In this document: positions 10,299 to 23,645 of the stretch, in pieces
How positions within the stretch are numbered: the first letter of the stretch is position 1
Layout: every line of letters begins with the position of its first letter
Assembly (NCBI GenBank): GCA_002270565.1
Contig: NQMI01000062.1
Coordinates: 62,001 to 126,000 of the forward strand
Direction of reading: 5' to 3'
From: Stenocarpella maydis
Taxonomy: Eukaryota > Ascomycota > Sordariomycetes > Diaporthales > Diaporthaceae
Length of the DNA stretch: 64,000 nt
Made by a program: the position numbers and the translations under genes
The notes under the pieces: model-generated
What the model saw: the letters and a program-made list of their open reading frames with translations, nothing else
The model's database searches: none
What the model was told of the DNA's origin: nothing

Positions 10299-12939
10299 GG
10301 AATAAAATAATAGTCTAATATAAACCAACTCTTAGAAGCCCTAACCAACCAGTGAATATACTATATGTTAGCAATAAATATAGTAATACTTCCTATACTT
10401 AAGAAAAAAAAGGATAAATATAAGCAGACTAGTAAGAATATTAAAAGAATATTATAAGTTTAAAAAAGTATTCTAAGAGAAACTTAATATAATATTACTA
10501 TAATATATATAATAGGATTACAAGATACACTTAAAACTAGGGACTATACTATAATTTAAACCTATCTATAGACTTAATGAAGAATAACTTAACGTACTTA
10601 AGGAGTACCTTAATGAGAACCTTAAGAAAGGATTTATTAGATCATTATAATTACCAGCAGGATACCTAATCCTCTTTATAATAAGGCAAAATAGTAAATT
10701 ATGATTATGTATTAACTATTAGCATTTTAACAATATTATAATTAAAAACCAATATCCCTTACCTCTTATTAAAGAACTTAGAGATTAACTTAAAGGAGTA
10801 AAATAGTTTATGGTACTTAATCTAAAGTATATATACAACCTTACTCAAATGAAAAAAGGAGAAGAATAAAAGATAGCATTCAGAATGCACTATAAATATT
10901 ATAAAATAACGGTTATGGCCTTTAGATTAACTAATATATTAGCTTCATTTTAAGAAATAATTAACTATACTTTATATAAATCCCTAAATATCTTTATTAT
11001 TCTTTATCTTAATAACATTCTTATCTTTTTGGAAAACCTCAAAAATTGTAAAGAATATATTAAGAAAGTATTATAAAAGCTTTAAGATATAAACCTCTTT
11101 ATAAAACTAGAGAAATATATATAGTACTCTTAAAAAGTTAACTACCTTAAATATATAATTCAACTGGGAAAATTCAAGATGTAAGAAGGTAAAGTTAAAG
11201 CAATTAAGGAATAGCTGAAGCTAATTAATATTAGAAATATTAGACCATTCCTAGAATATATTAACTTCTATAGATAATTTATTATATGGAATAATAATAT
11301 AATGAAACTCCTTATAAACCTTTTAAGGAAGGATCTTATATTTAAATAGATAAAAATAGAATAATAAGCTTTCTAAATACTTAAGAATAAAGTTATAAAA
11401 GACTCTATACTAAAAGAAGTAGACCCTAAAAAAGAACTTAAATTCTATACTGACGCCTTAAATGATGCTATAAGCAGAGACCTTACTTAAAAAGATAACT
11501 AAAATAAAATATATATTATTATAAACTTTAGCAAGAAATTCAATATATCAAAAACTAAATATACTATACTTAATAAGGAATTTATAATAATAGTATATGC
11601 ATTTTAAGAATAGCAGTATTACCTTATTAGAGCTAAGAAATAGATTAAGCTCTATATAGATTATAAGAATCTTATAACCTTTATAATAACTAAGAATCTT
11701 AATAAATAATAAATTAGATATATAGAGTTCTTATTATAATTTGATATTAAGGTTATTCATGTGGATGGAGTTAAGAATGCAAGAGCAGATGTGCTTAGCT
11801 GAAGACCCAACCATTAGGAAAAGGATTTACCTATGGAATGGATAGTGTTTAAAACCCAAGAGGATATAAGTCTTATTTTTAACTATGAACTTAATGCTAT
11901 AATTAGGGTTAACTTCCAAACTAGAAAAACCCCTGCTAATTTAAAAGAATAAAATAAGTTAATTATAGAAATATATAAAGCACTAGTATATAGCTACTAA
12001 GGTATTATAGCAATAATTAAAAGGATTTAGCGGAATTACTAGATCCCTAACCTTAAGAGGAAGGTTTAAGATGTCATTAGTAAATGTAATTCCTGTAATA
12101 AAAACAAGGCCTCTAGATATAAACCATATAGACTGTTAAAACTCCTGCTAGTACCTATAGCTATATAGTTATTTATTAGCCTGGACTTCATTATTAAGTT
12201 ACCTCTCTTATGAGAACTCTTAACTAGAGTATATTATGACAGTATTCTGGTAGTAGTTTGTAGACTAAGCAAGTACATATACTTCATACTATATAAGGAA
12301 GCTAGCACTGCAGAAGAACTTATATATATATTCTTGTAAATCATTATAAGCAATTATGGAATGCTATATGAAATTATCTCAGATAGAGATAAGCTCTTTA
12401 CATCAAACTTTTGGAAGTTACTAATGAAGCAACTCGGAGTAAAGCACAAGCTCTTAATACCGGTATATCTATAAATAAACGGATAAATAGAATAAATCAA
12501 CTAGGTTGTGGAATAATACTTCTGATACTATATTAACTAATTATAGGATAATTAAGTTAAACTTCTACTACTAGTACAGTTTGCTTATAATAGCGCAACT
12601 ACTAGTATAACTAAGTAGTTACCTTTCTTTACACTCTATGGATATGAACCTTAGGCATACTATAAATCACTGCCAGATAATACACTAGCGGAAGTAGCAG
12701 AATAAAAAGCAATATAAATCAGATAAATCTAGAAGGATATCTAAGTAGAACTTTCTTTTATATAAAAATAAATATTAAAATATATAAATTAGAAAAGAAT
12801 TAAGGGACCAATTCTTAAGGAGGGAGATAAGGTCTACCTCCTTTACCGAAACATTAAAACTAAGCGACCTAGTGAAAAGTTTAACTATAAGAAAATCAGC
12901 CGCTTTTAAAGTTTAAGAAAACTTTTGGATACTAACTAT
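10299..12939 (+). mobile_element. Ty3/gypsy pol (RT, RNase H, integrase), RIP-mutated
   Basis: Plus-strand pol remnant. About 10600-11045 is reverse transcriptase: the motifs for LNLKYIYNLTQMKKGEE, MAFRLTNILASF and FIILYLNNILIF are readable, the last being the YxDD box with both aspartates changed to asparagine. RNase H follows at about 11390-11740. The integrase core runs from about 11960, with SLDFIIKLPLL near 12185 and a degraded zinc-binding region before it. Every domain contains stops at former Trp, Gln and Glu codons. It ends at a single N (12940), after which RNase H sequence starts again, so the join duplicates about 1.2 kb of pol. Confidence 0.8.
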
Positions 12940-12940
12940 N

Positions 12941-14916
12941 AAATAATAAGTTAGATATATAAAGTTCTTATTACAATTTAACATTATGGTTATCTATATA
13001 AATGGAGTTAAAAATGCAAGAGTAAATGTACTTAATTAAAGACCCAACCATTAGGATAAGGATTCACCTAGAGAATAAATAGTATTTAAAACCCAAGAAG
13101 ATAGAAGCCTTATTCTTAACTGCAAACTTAACGCTATAATTAGAGTTAATTTCCAAACTAGAAAAACCCCTATTAATTCAAAAGAATAAGATAAGTTAAT
13201 TATAGAAATATACAAAGCACTAGTATATAGCTACTAAGGTATAATAGTAATAATTAAAAGGATTAAGCAGAATTACTAGATCCCCAACCTTAAGAAGAAG
13301 GTTTAAGATATTATTAGTAAATGCAACTCATATAATAAAAATAAGGCCTCCAGATACAAACCATATAAATTATTAAAACCCTTACCAATACCTACAGCTA
13401 TATAGTCATCCATTAGCCTGGACTTCATCATTAAACTACCCCTTTTATAAGAACTCTTAACTAGAGTACTATATAATAGTATTCTAATAGTAGTTTATAA
13501 ACTAAATAAGTATATATACTTCATACCATATAAGGAGGCCAGCACTACAGAAGAACTTATATATATATTCTTATAAATCATTATAAGCAACTATAAAATA
13601 CCATATAAAATCATCTCAGATAGAAATAAGCTCTTTACATCAAACTTTTAGAAATTACTAATAAAGCAACTTAGAGTAAAGCATAAGCTCTCAATAATAG
13701 CACATCTATAAATAAATAGAATGAATCAACTAGATTATAAAACAATACCTCTAATATTACATCAACTAATTACAGAATAATTAGGTTAAACTACTACTAT
13801 TGGCACAGTTTGCCTATAATAGCACAACTACTAGCACAACTAAGCAATCACCTTTCTTTATACTTTATAAATACAAACCTCAGGCATACTATAAATTACT
13901 ACCAGATAACACCCTAGCAGAATTAGCAGAATAAAAAACAATATAAATTAAATAAATCCAGAAGGATATCTAAGTAGAACTTTCTTTTATATAAAAATAA
14001 ATATTAAAATATATAAATTAGAAAAGAATTAAGGGACCAATTCTTAAGGAGGGAGATAAGGTCTACCTCCTTTACCGAAACATTAAAACTAAGCGACCTA
14101 GTGAAAAGTTTAACTATAAGAAAATCAGCCGCTTTTAAAGTTTAAGAAAACTTTTGGATACTAACTATAAACTCTTACTACCCAAGGGAATAAAATAACA
14201 CCCAGTCTTTTACATTTTACTTTTAGAACTAGCACCTAAGAATGTAAAACTCAAGATATAGATTAAAATACTTAATAAATATAATAAGGAATATAAAGGG
14301 AAAACATTATAAACTTAAGGTAGCACTAAGGAACAATGGAATACCTCATTAAGTGGAAAGGCTATAACTCTAGTGGAAATATATGGGAACCAGCCTAAAA
14401 TTTAACCCACTATTATAACAAACTTAAAAAGTACCATATGCGGATTACTATGGAATAGTCCTAAAAACCAGGAATGCAGCCTAAAGACCCTATACATAAT
14501 AAACTATAATGAACCAACATTATAATAAAACTATATAATAAACCCCGAACTTCACAGCTAAAATGGGGAAAACAACTAATAAGAGACTAGTTATAAGGGG
14601 GATAGCCGAAAAGCTAGCAACTAGTTAACCCCTTGGAAAATATACTAATACTAGTTACCCTATCCAACTAAAAACCCAAATACTAGTTACACCCAAAACC
14701 TACCTAAATGAATACCAGTATCCGCACCCTACACCCCAGCGAATACTAGTTATAAAGAAATAAGACTAGAATAACACAATATAACTAGTAAACTAAGGAC
14801 GGCTAGGAACCAGGACTAGTTAGATAACGATTAAATAAGTTCTATTCCCAGTAATAAAATCAGGCACTAAGATGAGCTACCTATAGGCGCATTTCCTTTA
14901 CTATCCTTATTGTTTG
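12941..14916 (+). mobile_element. Second Ty3/gypsy partial copy: RNase H end, integrase, chromodomain
   Basis: Starts after the N at 12940 inside RNase H, repeats integrase (SLDFIIKLPLL near 13415) and reaches a chromodomain at about 14340-14440. That chromodomain reads YLIKWKGYNSSGNIWEPA, with the Trp still intact. The downstream spacer matches 5500-5875 and stops abruptly at about 14916, where minus-strand RNase H sequence of another copy begins. The antisense ORF and 3' LTR expected downstream are therefore missing. Confidence 0.75.
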
Positions 14917-17900
14917 TTGAGAGTCTTGGTTGTTATAAAAGTTGTAAAATTCTTATAATCCATATAGAGTTTAATCTGCTTTTTAGCTCCTATAAGGTAG
15001 TATTACTATTCCTAAAATATATATATTATAGCCATGAATTCCTTATCTAGTATAATATAGTGGATTTCTAGTCTATTAAACTTCTTGCTAAAGTTTATAA
15101 TAATATATATCCTTCCTTAATTGTCTTTTTAAGTAATTTCTCCGCCTATAGCGTTATTTAAGGTGTTTATATGGATTTTAAATTCCTTCTCTGGGTTTGC
15201 TTCCTTAAGTATAGGGTCTCTCGTAACCTTATCCTTAAGTATCTGGAAAGCTTATTATTCAGTATTTATTTATCTAAAGCATGATCCTTCTTAGTAAGGT
15301 CTGTTAATGGTTTTATAATATTGCTGTATTATATAATAAATTATTAATCAAAGTTAGTATATTTAAGGAATGCTCTAATGTTCTTGATGTTTATAGGGGT
15401 TGGCCATTCCTTAATTGCTTTTACTTTTTCTTCTTGTATCTTGATTTTTCCTAGTTTAATTGTGTACCTGAGGTAGTTGACTTTTTATATGTGCTAGTTA
15501 CATTTTTCTGGTTCTATTAGGAGATTGGCGTCCTGAAGTTTTTACAGAACCTTTTTAATATATCTTTTATGATTATTAAGGTTTTCTAAGAAGATAAGAA
15601 TATTATTTAGGTAAGTAATGATAAAGATATTTAGGTATTTATTTAGGACTTAGTTGATTATTTTCTGGAATGATGCAGGGGTATTAATTAATCCAAAAGG
15701 TATGGTTATTATCTTGTAATGCCTATAGTATATCCTGAATGCTATCTTTTATTCTTCTCCTTCTTTCATTTGGATAAGGTTATATTTATGCTTTAAGTTG
15801 AGTGCTATGAACTATTTTGCTTCTCTAAGTTGATCCTATAGTTCCTTAATAAGTGGGAGAGGGTATTGGTTCTTAATTATAATGTTATTTAATTATTGGT
15901 AGTTAATATAAAGTTGTAGCTTGTTATTCTTCTTTAGTATAAAGAGGATTGGGTATCCTGCTGGTGATTGTAATGGCCTGATGAATCCCTTCTGGAGGTT
16001 TTTATTAAGGTATTCTCTAAGTGCTTTAAATTATTCTTTATTAAGTTTATAAATAGGCTTAAATTAGGGTATTATTCCAGGTTTCAATAGTATTTTATGG
16101 TCCCATTATATATATTATAGTAATATAGTATTAAGTTATTCCTAGACTACTTTCTTGAATTCATAATAGTTTTCTAGTATCCATACTAGTCTATCGGTCT
16201 TATTTTCTTCTTTTTCTTCCTTTAGGTAAAGGAGGTATTATTGTATTTCCTGTATTATATGCTAACTGGTTGTATTAGAGTAGCAATCTCCTGATTAGCT
16301 TTAGTCCTTCCGTGAGGTGCTTGAGTAGCTTAATCCTTCTCTGCCTTCCTGGAGTTGGGCCTTCTGTCTGCTCCCAGAGGTATCTATAGGTCTATTTAAG
16401 TATATCACCTATTTGCTATCCTTAGTGATGTGACTCCTTCCCTTGCTATTAATTGCAACCTTCTTCTGAGGGACAGCATTATCCTAAAAGATCTAACTAG
16501 TAGTCCAATTAATTCGGGAGTTATTCTTTCTTAATTAAGGTATTCCCAAGAATAACTAATGATTTGCTATCTCAGTAATATTAAATAAGAGTAATTCCAT
16601 ATAGTTGTGAATCTAAACTAGGAGAGGATTAGTCTTTATATTAATAATTCTATTACTATAAGATACTTTAGTTCTATCTACTGTATTGAGTCTATAGGGT
16701 TCCTTTTTCTTATGCTATGGTAGGTAGTATTTATTTACTACCTTTGGGGATATAAAATTCCCCTGTGCTCTACTGTTGATGAGTGCTGAGCACGTGTGGA
16801 CTCCTAGCTTGACCTGAACTGTTAGGTAGCTGTAGTTGCTTGTTGTTATGCATAAGTACTTTGTGATATAGTTGGTTGCTGCCTGAGGTTTTATAGACAG
16901 CCCGCCTAGTTTTCTAACTGCTTATTTGCTACTAGGACCTTCTTGATGCTCTTGAGGTTTCGCTTTGTGATGTCTTGTGATTCTTATAGGTTATTAATTA
17001 GCTATTGTATGCTGTGATCCTGTTCCTTTATTGTTGGAGTTTTAAGTAGCAGCCCCTATTATTTTAATAGATGCTAATCTTAAGCCTTATTAAGTATGTG
17101 CACCTTGCAGATTGGTTTATTGCAATTTGCCTATTTGCTAGGGTTTTATAAGCATTCTAAGGGTATATGGGAGTCCAGCCTTATTAGGGTGTATTCCGTC
17201 TTATTATGGTTTTAGTATAGGTGCTGGTTCTTAAAATCATTATGCTTATATATATATTTAATATTCTCATCTAGATATTATTAGGGAAACCAATTATGCT
17301 TAGTTTTCTCCCTTATATATTCCTTATATCTATTATAGATATATAATACCTAGGAGATATTCTAATGCTTGTTATATGTTAGGTATATACGCCTTATATC
17401 TCCTAGCCTTCTGTATTTCTAAGTAGGTTATCCTATAGTTTCTTTAAAAGGTCTCCCTATAATTATGACCGCTATAATGTTAGTTCTTAGGGCTAGAAGG
17501 GGCACTTATCTTAGGTAGTCTTGTAGTTCCTTCTACTGAGTTTGTAGCACAAGTATAGCCTAAGGGATAGGTTTTCCTTTCATCCTAGGGTTAATCTATA
17601 GGAGTTCCTCCCTATTTCCTACCGCTAGGGTTCTTCCCTACTTTCCTAAAGCATTCTTAAGAAACCATCCAGTAGCTTCCTTATTACTATAGTGAGTAGT
17701 ATAGCTATTATTAAAGCAAGCTATCTAATTAAGCGATACATGTATTATTCTAGGCTTCTAGGGATTCTTCATTAGTGGAATAGGCTGCTATTATGCCTTA
17801 TCTTTCTAATATTTCTCATATTAGGACTTAGTGCATTATAAGAAGTATAGATTATTATAAAGGTCTTCTTTATTAGGGTTATAGAAGTTGCATCCTTTAT

Positions 17901-18009
17901 TTAGGTCTTAATCTAGGTATACCTAATATTAGTTATATATATTTATTCTATAAATATAATACTTATTTATAAGCTCCCATTATAGTTTGGACCTGAGTAG
18001 TCCTTGTAT
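14917..18009 (-). mobile_element. Ty3/gypsy partial copy, minus strand: RNase H, RT, protease/gag part
   Basis: On the minus strand, RNase H at about 14930-15250 is followed in coding direction by lower-numbered integrase that is missing. Reverse transcriptase lies at about 15590-16000, with readable motifs for ALNLKHKYNLIQMKEGEE and PFGLINTPASFQ. It is better preserved than the plus-strand copies. Upstream pol and gag-like sequence continues to the N at 18010. The junction at 14916/14917 sets two copies in opposite orientation end to end. Confidence 0.75.
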
Positions 18010-18010
18010 N

Positions 18011-21000
18011 AGAGGGTATTAGTTTTTAATTATAATATTATTTAATTATTAGTAGTTAATATAAAGTTATAGCTTATTATTTTTCTTTAGTATAAAGAGG
18101 ATTAGGTATCTTGCTAGTAATTATAATAGCCTAATAAATCCTTTCTTAAGGTTTTTATTAAGGTATTCTCTAAGTGCTTTAAGTTATTCCTTGTTAAGTT
18201 TATAGATAGGCTTAAATTAAGGTATTATTCTGAGTTTTAATAGTATTTTGTAATCCCATTGCGTGTGTTATAGTAATATGGTGTTGAGTTGTTCCTAGAA
18301 TACTTTCTTGAATTTGTAATAGTCTTTTAGTATTTATGCTAGTCTATTGGTTTTGTTTTCTTCCTTTCCTTTCTCTAGGTAAAGGAGGTATTATTGTGTT
18401 TCCTGTGTTGTGTGCTGACTGGTTGTGCTGGAGTGGTGATCTCCTGATTGGCTTTAGTCCTTCCGTAAGGCGCTTAAGTAGCTTAATTCTTCTCTATCTT
18501 CCTAAAGTTAGGCCTTCTGCCTGCTCCCAGAGGTATCTGTGGGTCCATTTAAGTATATCGCCTGTTTGCTATCATTAGTAATATAACCCCTTCCCTTGCT
18601 ATTAATTACAACCTTCCTCTAGGGAATAGTATTATCCTAAAAGATCTAGCTAGTAGTGTAATTAATTTAAGGATTATTCTTTCTTAATTAAGGTATTTCT
18701 AAGATTAACTAATAATTTGCTATCTTAATAATATTAAATAATAGTAATTTTATATAGTTATAAATCCACGGTAGAAAGGGATTAATCTCTATATTAATAA
18801 TTCTATTACTATAAGATACTTTAGTTCTATCTACTATATTAAGTCTATAGGGTTCCCTTTTCTTATGCTATAGTAGGTAGTATCTATTTACTACCTTTAG
18901 GAATATGAAATTCCCTTGTGTTCTACTATTGATGAGTGCTAAGCATGTGTGGACTCCTAGCTTAACCTAAACCGTTAGGTGGCTATAGTTGCTTACTATT
19001 GCGCACAAGTACCTTGTAATGTAGTTGGTTGCTATCTGAGGTTTTATAGATAGCCCTTCTAGTTTTTTAACTATTTATCTGCTGCTAGGACCTTCTTAAT
19101 GTATTTAAGGTTTCACTTAGTAATATCTTGTAATTCTTACAGGTTATTAATTAGCTATTATATACTATAATCCTATTCCTTTATTATTAGAGTTTTAAGC
19201 AACAGCCCCTGTTGTTTTAGTAAATGCTAATCTTGGGCCTTATTAAGCATATGCATCTTGCAAATTGGCTTATTATAATCTACCTATCTATTAGGGTTTC
19301 ATAAGTATTCTAAGGGTATATAGGAGTCCAGCCTTATTAGGGTACATCCCATCTTATTATATTTCTAATATAGGTACTAGTTCTTAAAGTTATTATACTT
19401 ATATTTATACTTAATATCCTTATCTAGGTATTATTAGGGAAACTAGTTATACTTAAATTTCTCCCTTATATATTTCTTATATCCATTATAGATGCATAAT
19501 ACCTAGGAGATGTTCTTATATTTATTATATATAGAATATATATATGCTATATCTCTTAGTCTCCTGTATTCCTGGGTAGGCTGTTTTATGGTTTCTTTAA
19601 AAGGTCTTCCTGTAATTATAACTGCTGTAATATTAGTCCTTAGGGCTAGAAGGGGTGCTTATCCTAGGTAGTCTTGCAGTTCCTTCTACTATGTTTGTGG
19701 CGCAAGTATGGCCTGTAGGATAGGTTTTCCTTCCATCCTAGAGTTAATCTGCAGAAGTTCCTTCCTATTTCCTATCGCTAGGGTTCTTCCCTATTTTCCT
19801 AAGGCATTCTTAGGAAACCATCCGGTGGCTTCCTTATTACTGCAATGAGTGGTACAGCTGTTATTAAAGCAAGCTATCTAACTAAGTGATGCATGTATTA
19901 TTCTAGGCTTCTGGGGATTCTTTATTAGTAGGATAGGCTGCTACTAAGCCTTATCCATCTGATATTTCTTATACTAGGACTTAGTATATTATAAGAAGTA
20001 TAAATTATAATAAAGGTCTTCTTTATTAGGATTATAGAAGTTGTATCCCTTATCTAGGTCCTGATTTAGATATACCTAATATTAATTATATATAGTTGTT
20101 TTATAAATGTAGTACTTATTTGTAAGTTCCCATTGCGGTTTGGACCTAGGTGGTCCTTATGCCTTGCGGGTGGCTATATTAGCCTGATGGGTAGCTTTAC
20201 TAGCTTATCGGGTTCCTTTAGGTACTAACTTCTAGTCCCTATTCTTCTTTAGAGCCCTATATTTTGAAGTAAAATATCCCATCTTATTATAGTTATAGTA
20301 CTTAATGTTTTTCTTGTTTTTGCGCTAGGTAATATCTAGCTCTATAGGGCCTGTATACTATCCCTATTAGGTGCTTGATTTCTGACACTTCTTTTTTATA
20401 TTTGATTTATATTTATAGAATGAGGGTTATTTAGAAGTTTATTCCTTTTTTAAACGGTATTTCTAGAGTTTATTATTAATCTAGATAGCTATTTTTCTAT
20501 AGTATAGAAAATTATTAGGTTAGTTTATAATCTTGCTAAGTTTATTCTTTACTTTATCCTTTAATCTATAGTAGAATATAAATTTCTTTATATTATTAGT
20601 ATAGTTGATTTTAGTATAGATTCATTGGAATTCTGCGGTATAGTTGATTACGAAACCGCGCTGCTTGCAATTCGCTAGGTCCCTTTCTGCTTATTATTCC
20701 TCATTCGGGTTCTAAAATAGGGACCTAAGGGCATTCTTATAGCCTTTATAGCTGCTGAAAATCCATTATATTTTAAGTTTATAGGCTTTAAATGATTCTG
20801 CATTAATGAAGTCAGTTAGGTAGGGTTTAAACCAAGCCAAGGCTTATCTTTTAAGGAAAGAAGATGCATATATAACCCTTTTTCTGCTAGGCTATACATC
20901 TAGCCTATGGAAGTGCTAATAGACCCTAACCTGCATTAGGTATATCTAAAGTTATCTAGTAGTTCCATTATAAGGGGCTGGGGTATTAACCTTAATATAT

Positions 21001-21304
21001 TCTTTCATTTGGATTGGGGTATTAATAATGTTGGCTCCTGCTTAAAGGGTAGTAATTTCCTATTAAAGCTATTCCACTTCTACATTACATTAAGCTTATC
21101 CTTTTATAAGGAGGCGCAACTATCCAACCTTATTAACTAGTTCCTGGACACAGGGGTCCATAGTCTTATTATTAGTAAGTTCATCTATCTTATAATGAAG
21201 GTTGCAAGTAGGGGTGGTTATTCCAGAGTTTAATATTATAAAGGGTTCTACATATAATATTGCTTAAGATCTATATAGCAATATATAAATAAGAGTTATT
21301 AAAA
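18011..21304 (-). mobile_element. Ty3/gypsy copy, minus strand: RT start, protease, gag
   Basis: The segment from 18011 repeats about 15850-18009 and then continues through protease and gag. A zinc knuckle is readable on the minus strand near 20265-20310 as KYYNYNKMGYFTSKYRAL, with cysteines and histidine converted to tyrosine. The gag start lies just below the LTR at 21305. The single N at 18010 therefore joins two overlapping copies, or one copy assembled twice. Confidence 0.75.
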
Positions 21305-21748
21305 TATAATAATTAGGGGGTTCTTAAGTATATTAAACGTAAAAAATTAAGCGTTTATATTTAAAATATATTATTAGGCAATTATTAAGCAATATTGTTT
21401 ACTAATAATGATTACTAACTATAAGGCTATCTAATATTAAGATTGAATACTTAGATTAATGACTAAAGAGTCTATTCTATAGAAACTATCTACTATAGTG
21501 ATAACCATGTTTGTATATATATTCTGACTCTTTAGTGGCTTAATGGAATTAATGGTAATGCTATCAACTAGGTGCTGCTCGATGGAATCAACATAGATCT
21601 CATCGATCTTGGTGGGTCCCTGACCCTAACCCTGAGAAGGTGGCGTCACTAATTGGATCAGGCGGGGCGCTCCTTTTGGGGGTTACTTCCTGACCTGCGG
21701 GGTTGTCTTCTGCGGTAGTCAGCCGCCAATGCGTGTTGGCTCATAACA
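21305..21748 (-). repeat. Ty3/gypsy 5' LTR (subfamily A), minus orientation
   Basis: Read on the minus strand it starts TGTTATGAGCCAACACGC and continues through the CGGCTGACTACCGCAGAAG and CCTAACCCT words shared with the other LTRs. It ends at a RIP-altered TTATA where ATTACA is expected. It is followed in coding direction by gag sequence. It interrupts a subfamily B LTR whose end is recognisable at 21752-21813. Confidence 0.75.
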
Positions 21749-22299
21749 CTAACATAAACCCTACAGGTTATCTACTAAACCCCATAAAGGTTTGGTGTGA
21801 TCATAACACTAAATTATAAGCTTATTTAGCTTATTAGTAATCTATTAATCCTAGTAATCTAGTTAGTTAACTTAGTTTATTAGCTTACTAATAATCTAAG
21901 TAATCTATCTTTTATATAAGTAAATATCTAGGTTATATATAGTAATAAGCTATACCTCTTCCTATAGGCCTAGCTAGCTAGCCTATAGGGTTTATCTATA
22001 CCTTTGTAAAAATAATAATCTAACCTTAGTTCTATTCTTATTGCATTTATAATACTATATTATATTTCTTAATGGAGACTTTATAATTTATATTTATTTT
22101 AAGCTTAGTTCAAATGTTTTAATTAATTTGGTATAAATGTTCTTATATATAAGAAACGTATACTGTTTATTAATTTAAGCTACTTATTAATTATTTACAT
22201 TATATAAATGAACATAATATAGTAATTACGTATTATGATATAATTAGATTTATTATTATTAATATATATTTATATTTATCAAGAAAGAAGTAATATTAT
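21749..22299. other. LTR-B end fragment and AT-rich sequence
   Basis: The first 65 bases match the 3' end of the subfamily B LTR, including the AACCCTACAGGTTATC block. The rest to 22299 is AT-rich with many TAG/CTAGTAATCTA-like short repeats and no readable domain. Confidence 0.45.
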
Positions 22300-22702
22300 T
22301 GTTAAACGGAACCGCTCAGCAGGGCGTTGGTACTCCGTGCAAGGAGTTACCCTAGACTTCGTTGTAAGGAGTTACCCTAGACTTTCTAGCAAGGAGTTAC
22401 CCTAGACTTGCGAGTCAGGCGATTTTCGCTAAGTACGCCCAGTGCGTGCGTGACGCAAGATGAGTTTGGTGGCCGTGAGTCGATTATTTTGGCCTGCATT
22501 TGCACCTTAATTCAGACCTCTGCATTACCCTTATTTCTTACCCAAAAAGTATATGACTTAGTGCATTGGATAGCCTGATTTCTGAAGTTTGTATGTACTT
22601 AATTTGGGCATTGCTAGGGCTGTGGTTGGCTAGTTGTTTGGAACCAAAGATGGTGTGTTGGAAGGGCGAATTTTCCGGCATTTGCAAATTTGCACCAGAG
22701 CC
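22300..22702 (+). repeat. LTR of family C, plus orientation, cut by a gap
   Basis: Begins TGTTAAACGGAACCGCTCAG and carries the same three tandem 22-23 bp units and the same downstream sequence as the minus copy at 9739-10298. It ends at a single N (22703), after which gypsy gag sequence starts. Confidence 0.6.
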
Positions 22703-22703
22703 N

Positions 22704-23645
22704 CCTATTAGGTGCTTGATTTCTGACACTTCTTTTTTATATTTGATTTATATTTATAGAATGAGGGTTATTTAGAAGTTTATTCCTTTTTTAAACGGTA
22801 TTTCTAGAGTTTATTATTAATCTAGATAGCTATTTTTCTATAGTATAGAAAATTATTAGGTTAGTTTATAATCTTGCTAAGTTTATTCTTTACTTTATCC
22901 TTTAATCTATAGTAGAATATAAATTTCTTTATATTATTAGTATAGTTGATTTTAGTATAGATTTATTAGAATTCTGTAGTATAGCTAATTACTGAGCTGT
23001 ACTATTTGTAATTAGCTAGGTCTCTTTCTGCCTATTATTCTTCATTTGGGTCCTGGAATAAAGACCTAAGGGCAATCTTATAGCCTTTATAGCTGCTGAA
23101 AATTTGCTATATTTCAAGCTTATAGGCTTTAAATAATTCTATATTAATAAAGTTAGTTAAGTAGGGTTTAAAATAAGCTAAGGCTCTTCCTTTAAGGAAA
23201 GAGGATATATGTATAACCCTTTTTCCGCTGGGCTGCGCGTCTAACCCATGGAAGTGCTGGTAGGCCCTGACCTGCGTTAGGTATGCCTAAAGCTGTCTAG
23301 TAGTTCTATTATATGTGGCCAGAGTATTAAGTTTAATATATTCCTTTATCTGGATTGGGGTATTAATAATGTTAGCTCCTGCTTGGAGGGTAGTAATTTC
23401 CTCTTAAAGTTGGTTTATTTCTTGATTCTAGTAAGCTTGCTTATCCATAAGAGTATGGAGTTAGGCTACCTTATTGGCTAACTCTTGTATTTAAGGATTA
23501 GCCGTTAGCTAATTGGTAATATTGCTAAGCTTGTGTAGGAGGTTGCAAGTAGGAGTAGTTATTTTAGAGTCCAACATCATAAAGAGTTCTATATATAATA
23601 TTACTTAAAGTCCATATAGCAATATATAAATAAGAGTTATTAAAA
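22704..23645 (-). mobile_element. Ty3/gypsy gag fragment, minus strand
   Basis: Nearly identical to about 20360-21300 and in the same orientation: gag 5' half adjoining its LTR at 23646. The left end is an assembly join, so the rest of the element is absent. Confidence 0.7.

Noticed and set aside
18336..18578. Plus-strand 80-codon hydrophobic frame
   Set aside because: Antisense shadow of RIP-mutated minus-strand gypsy pol.
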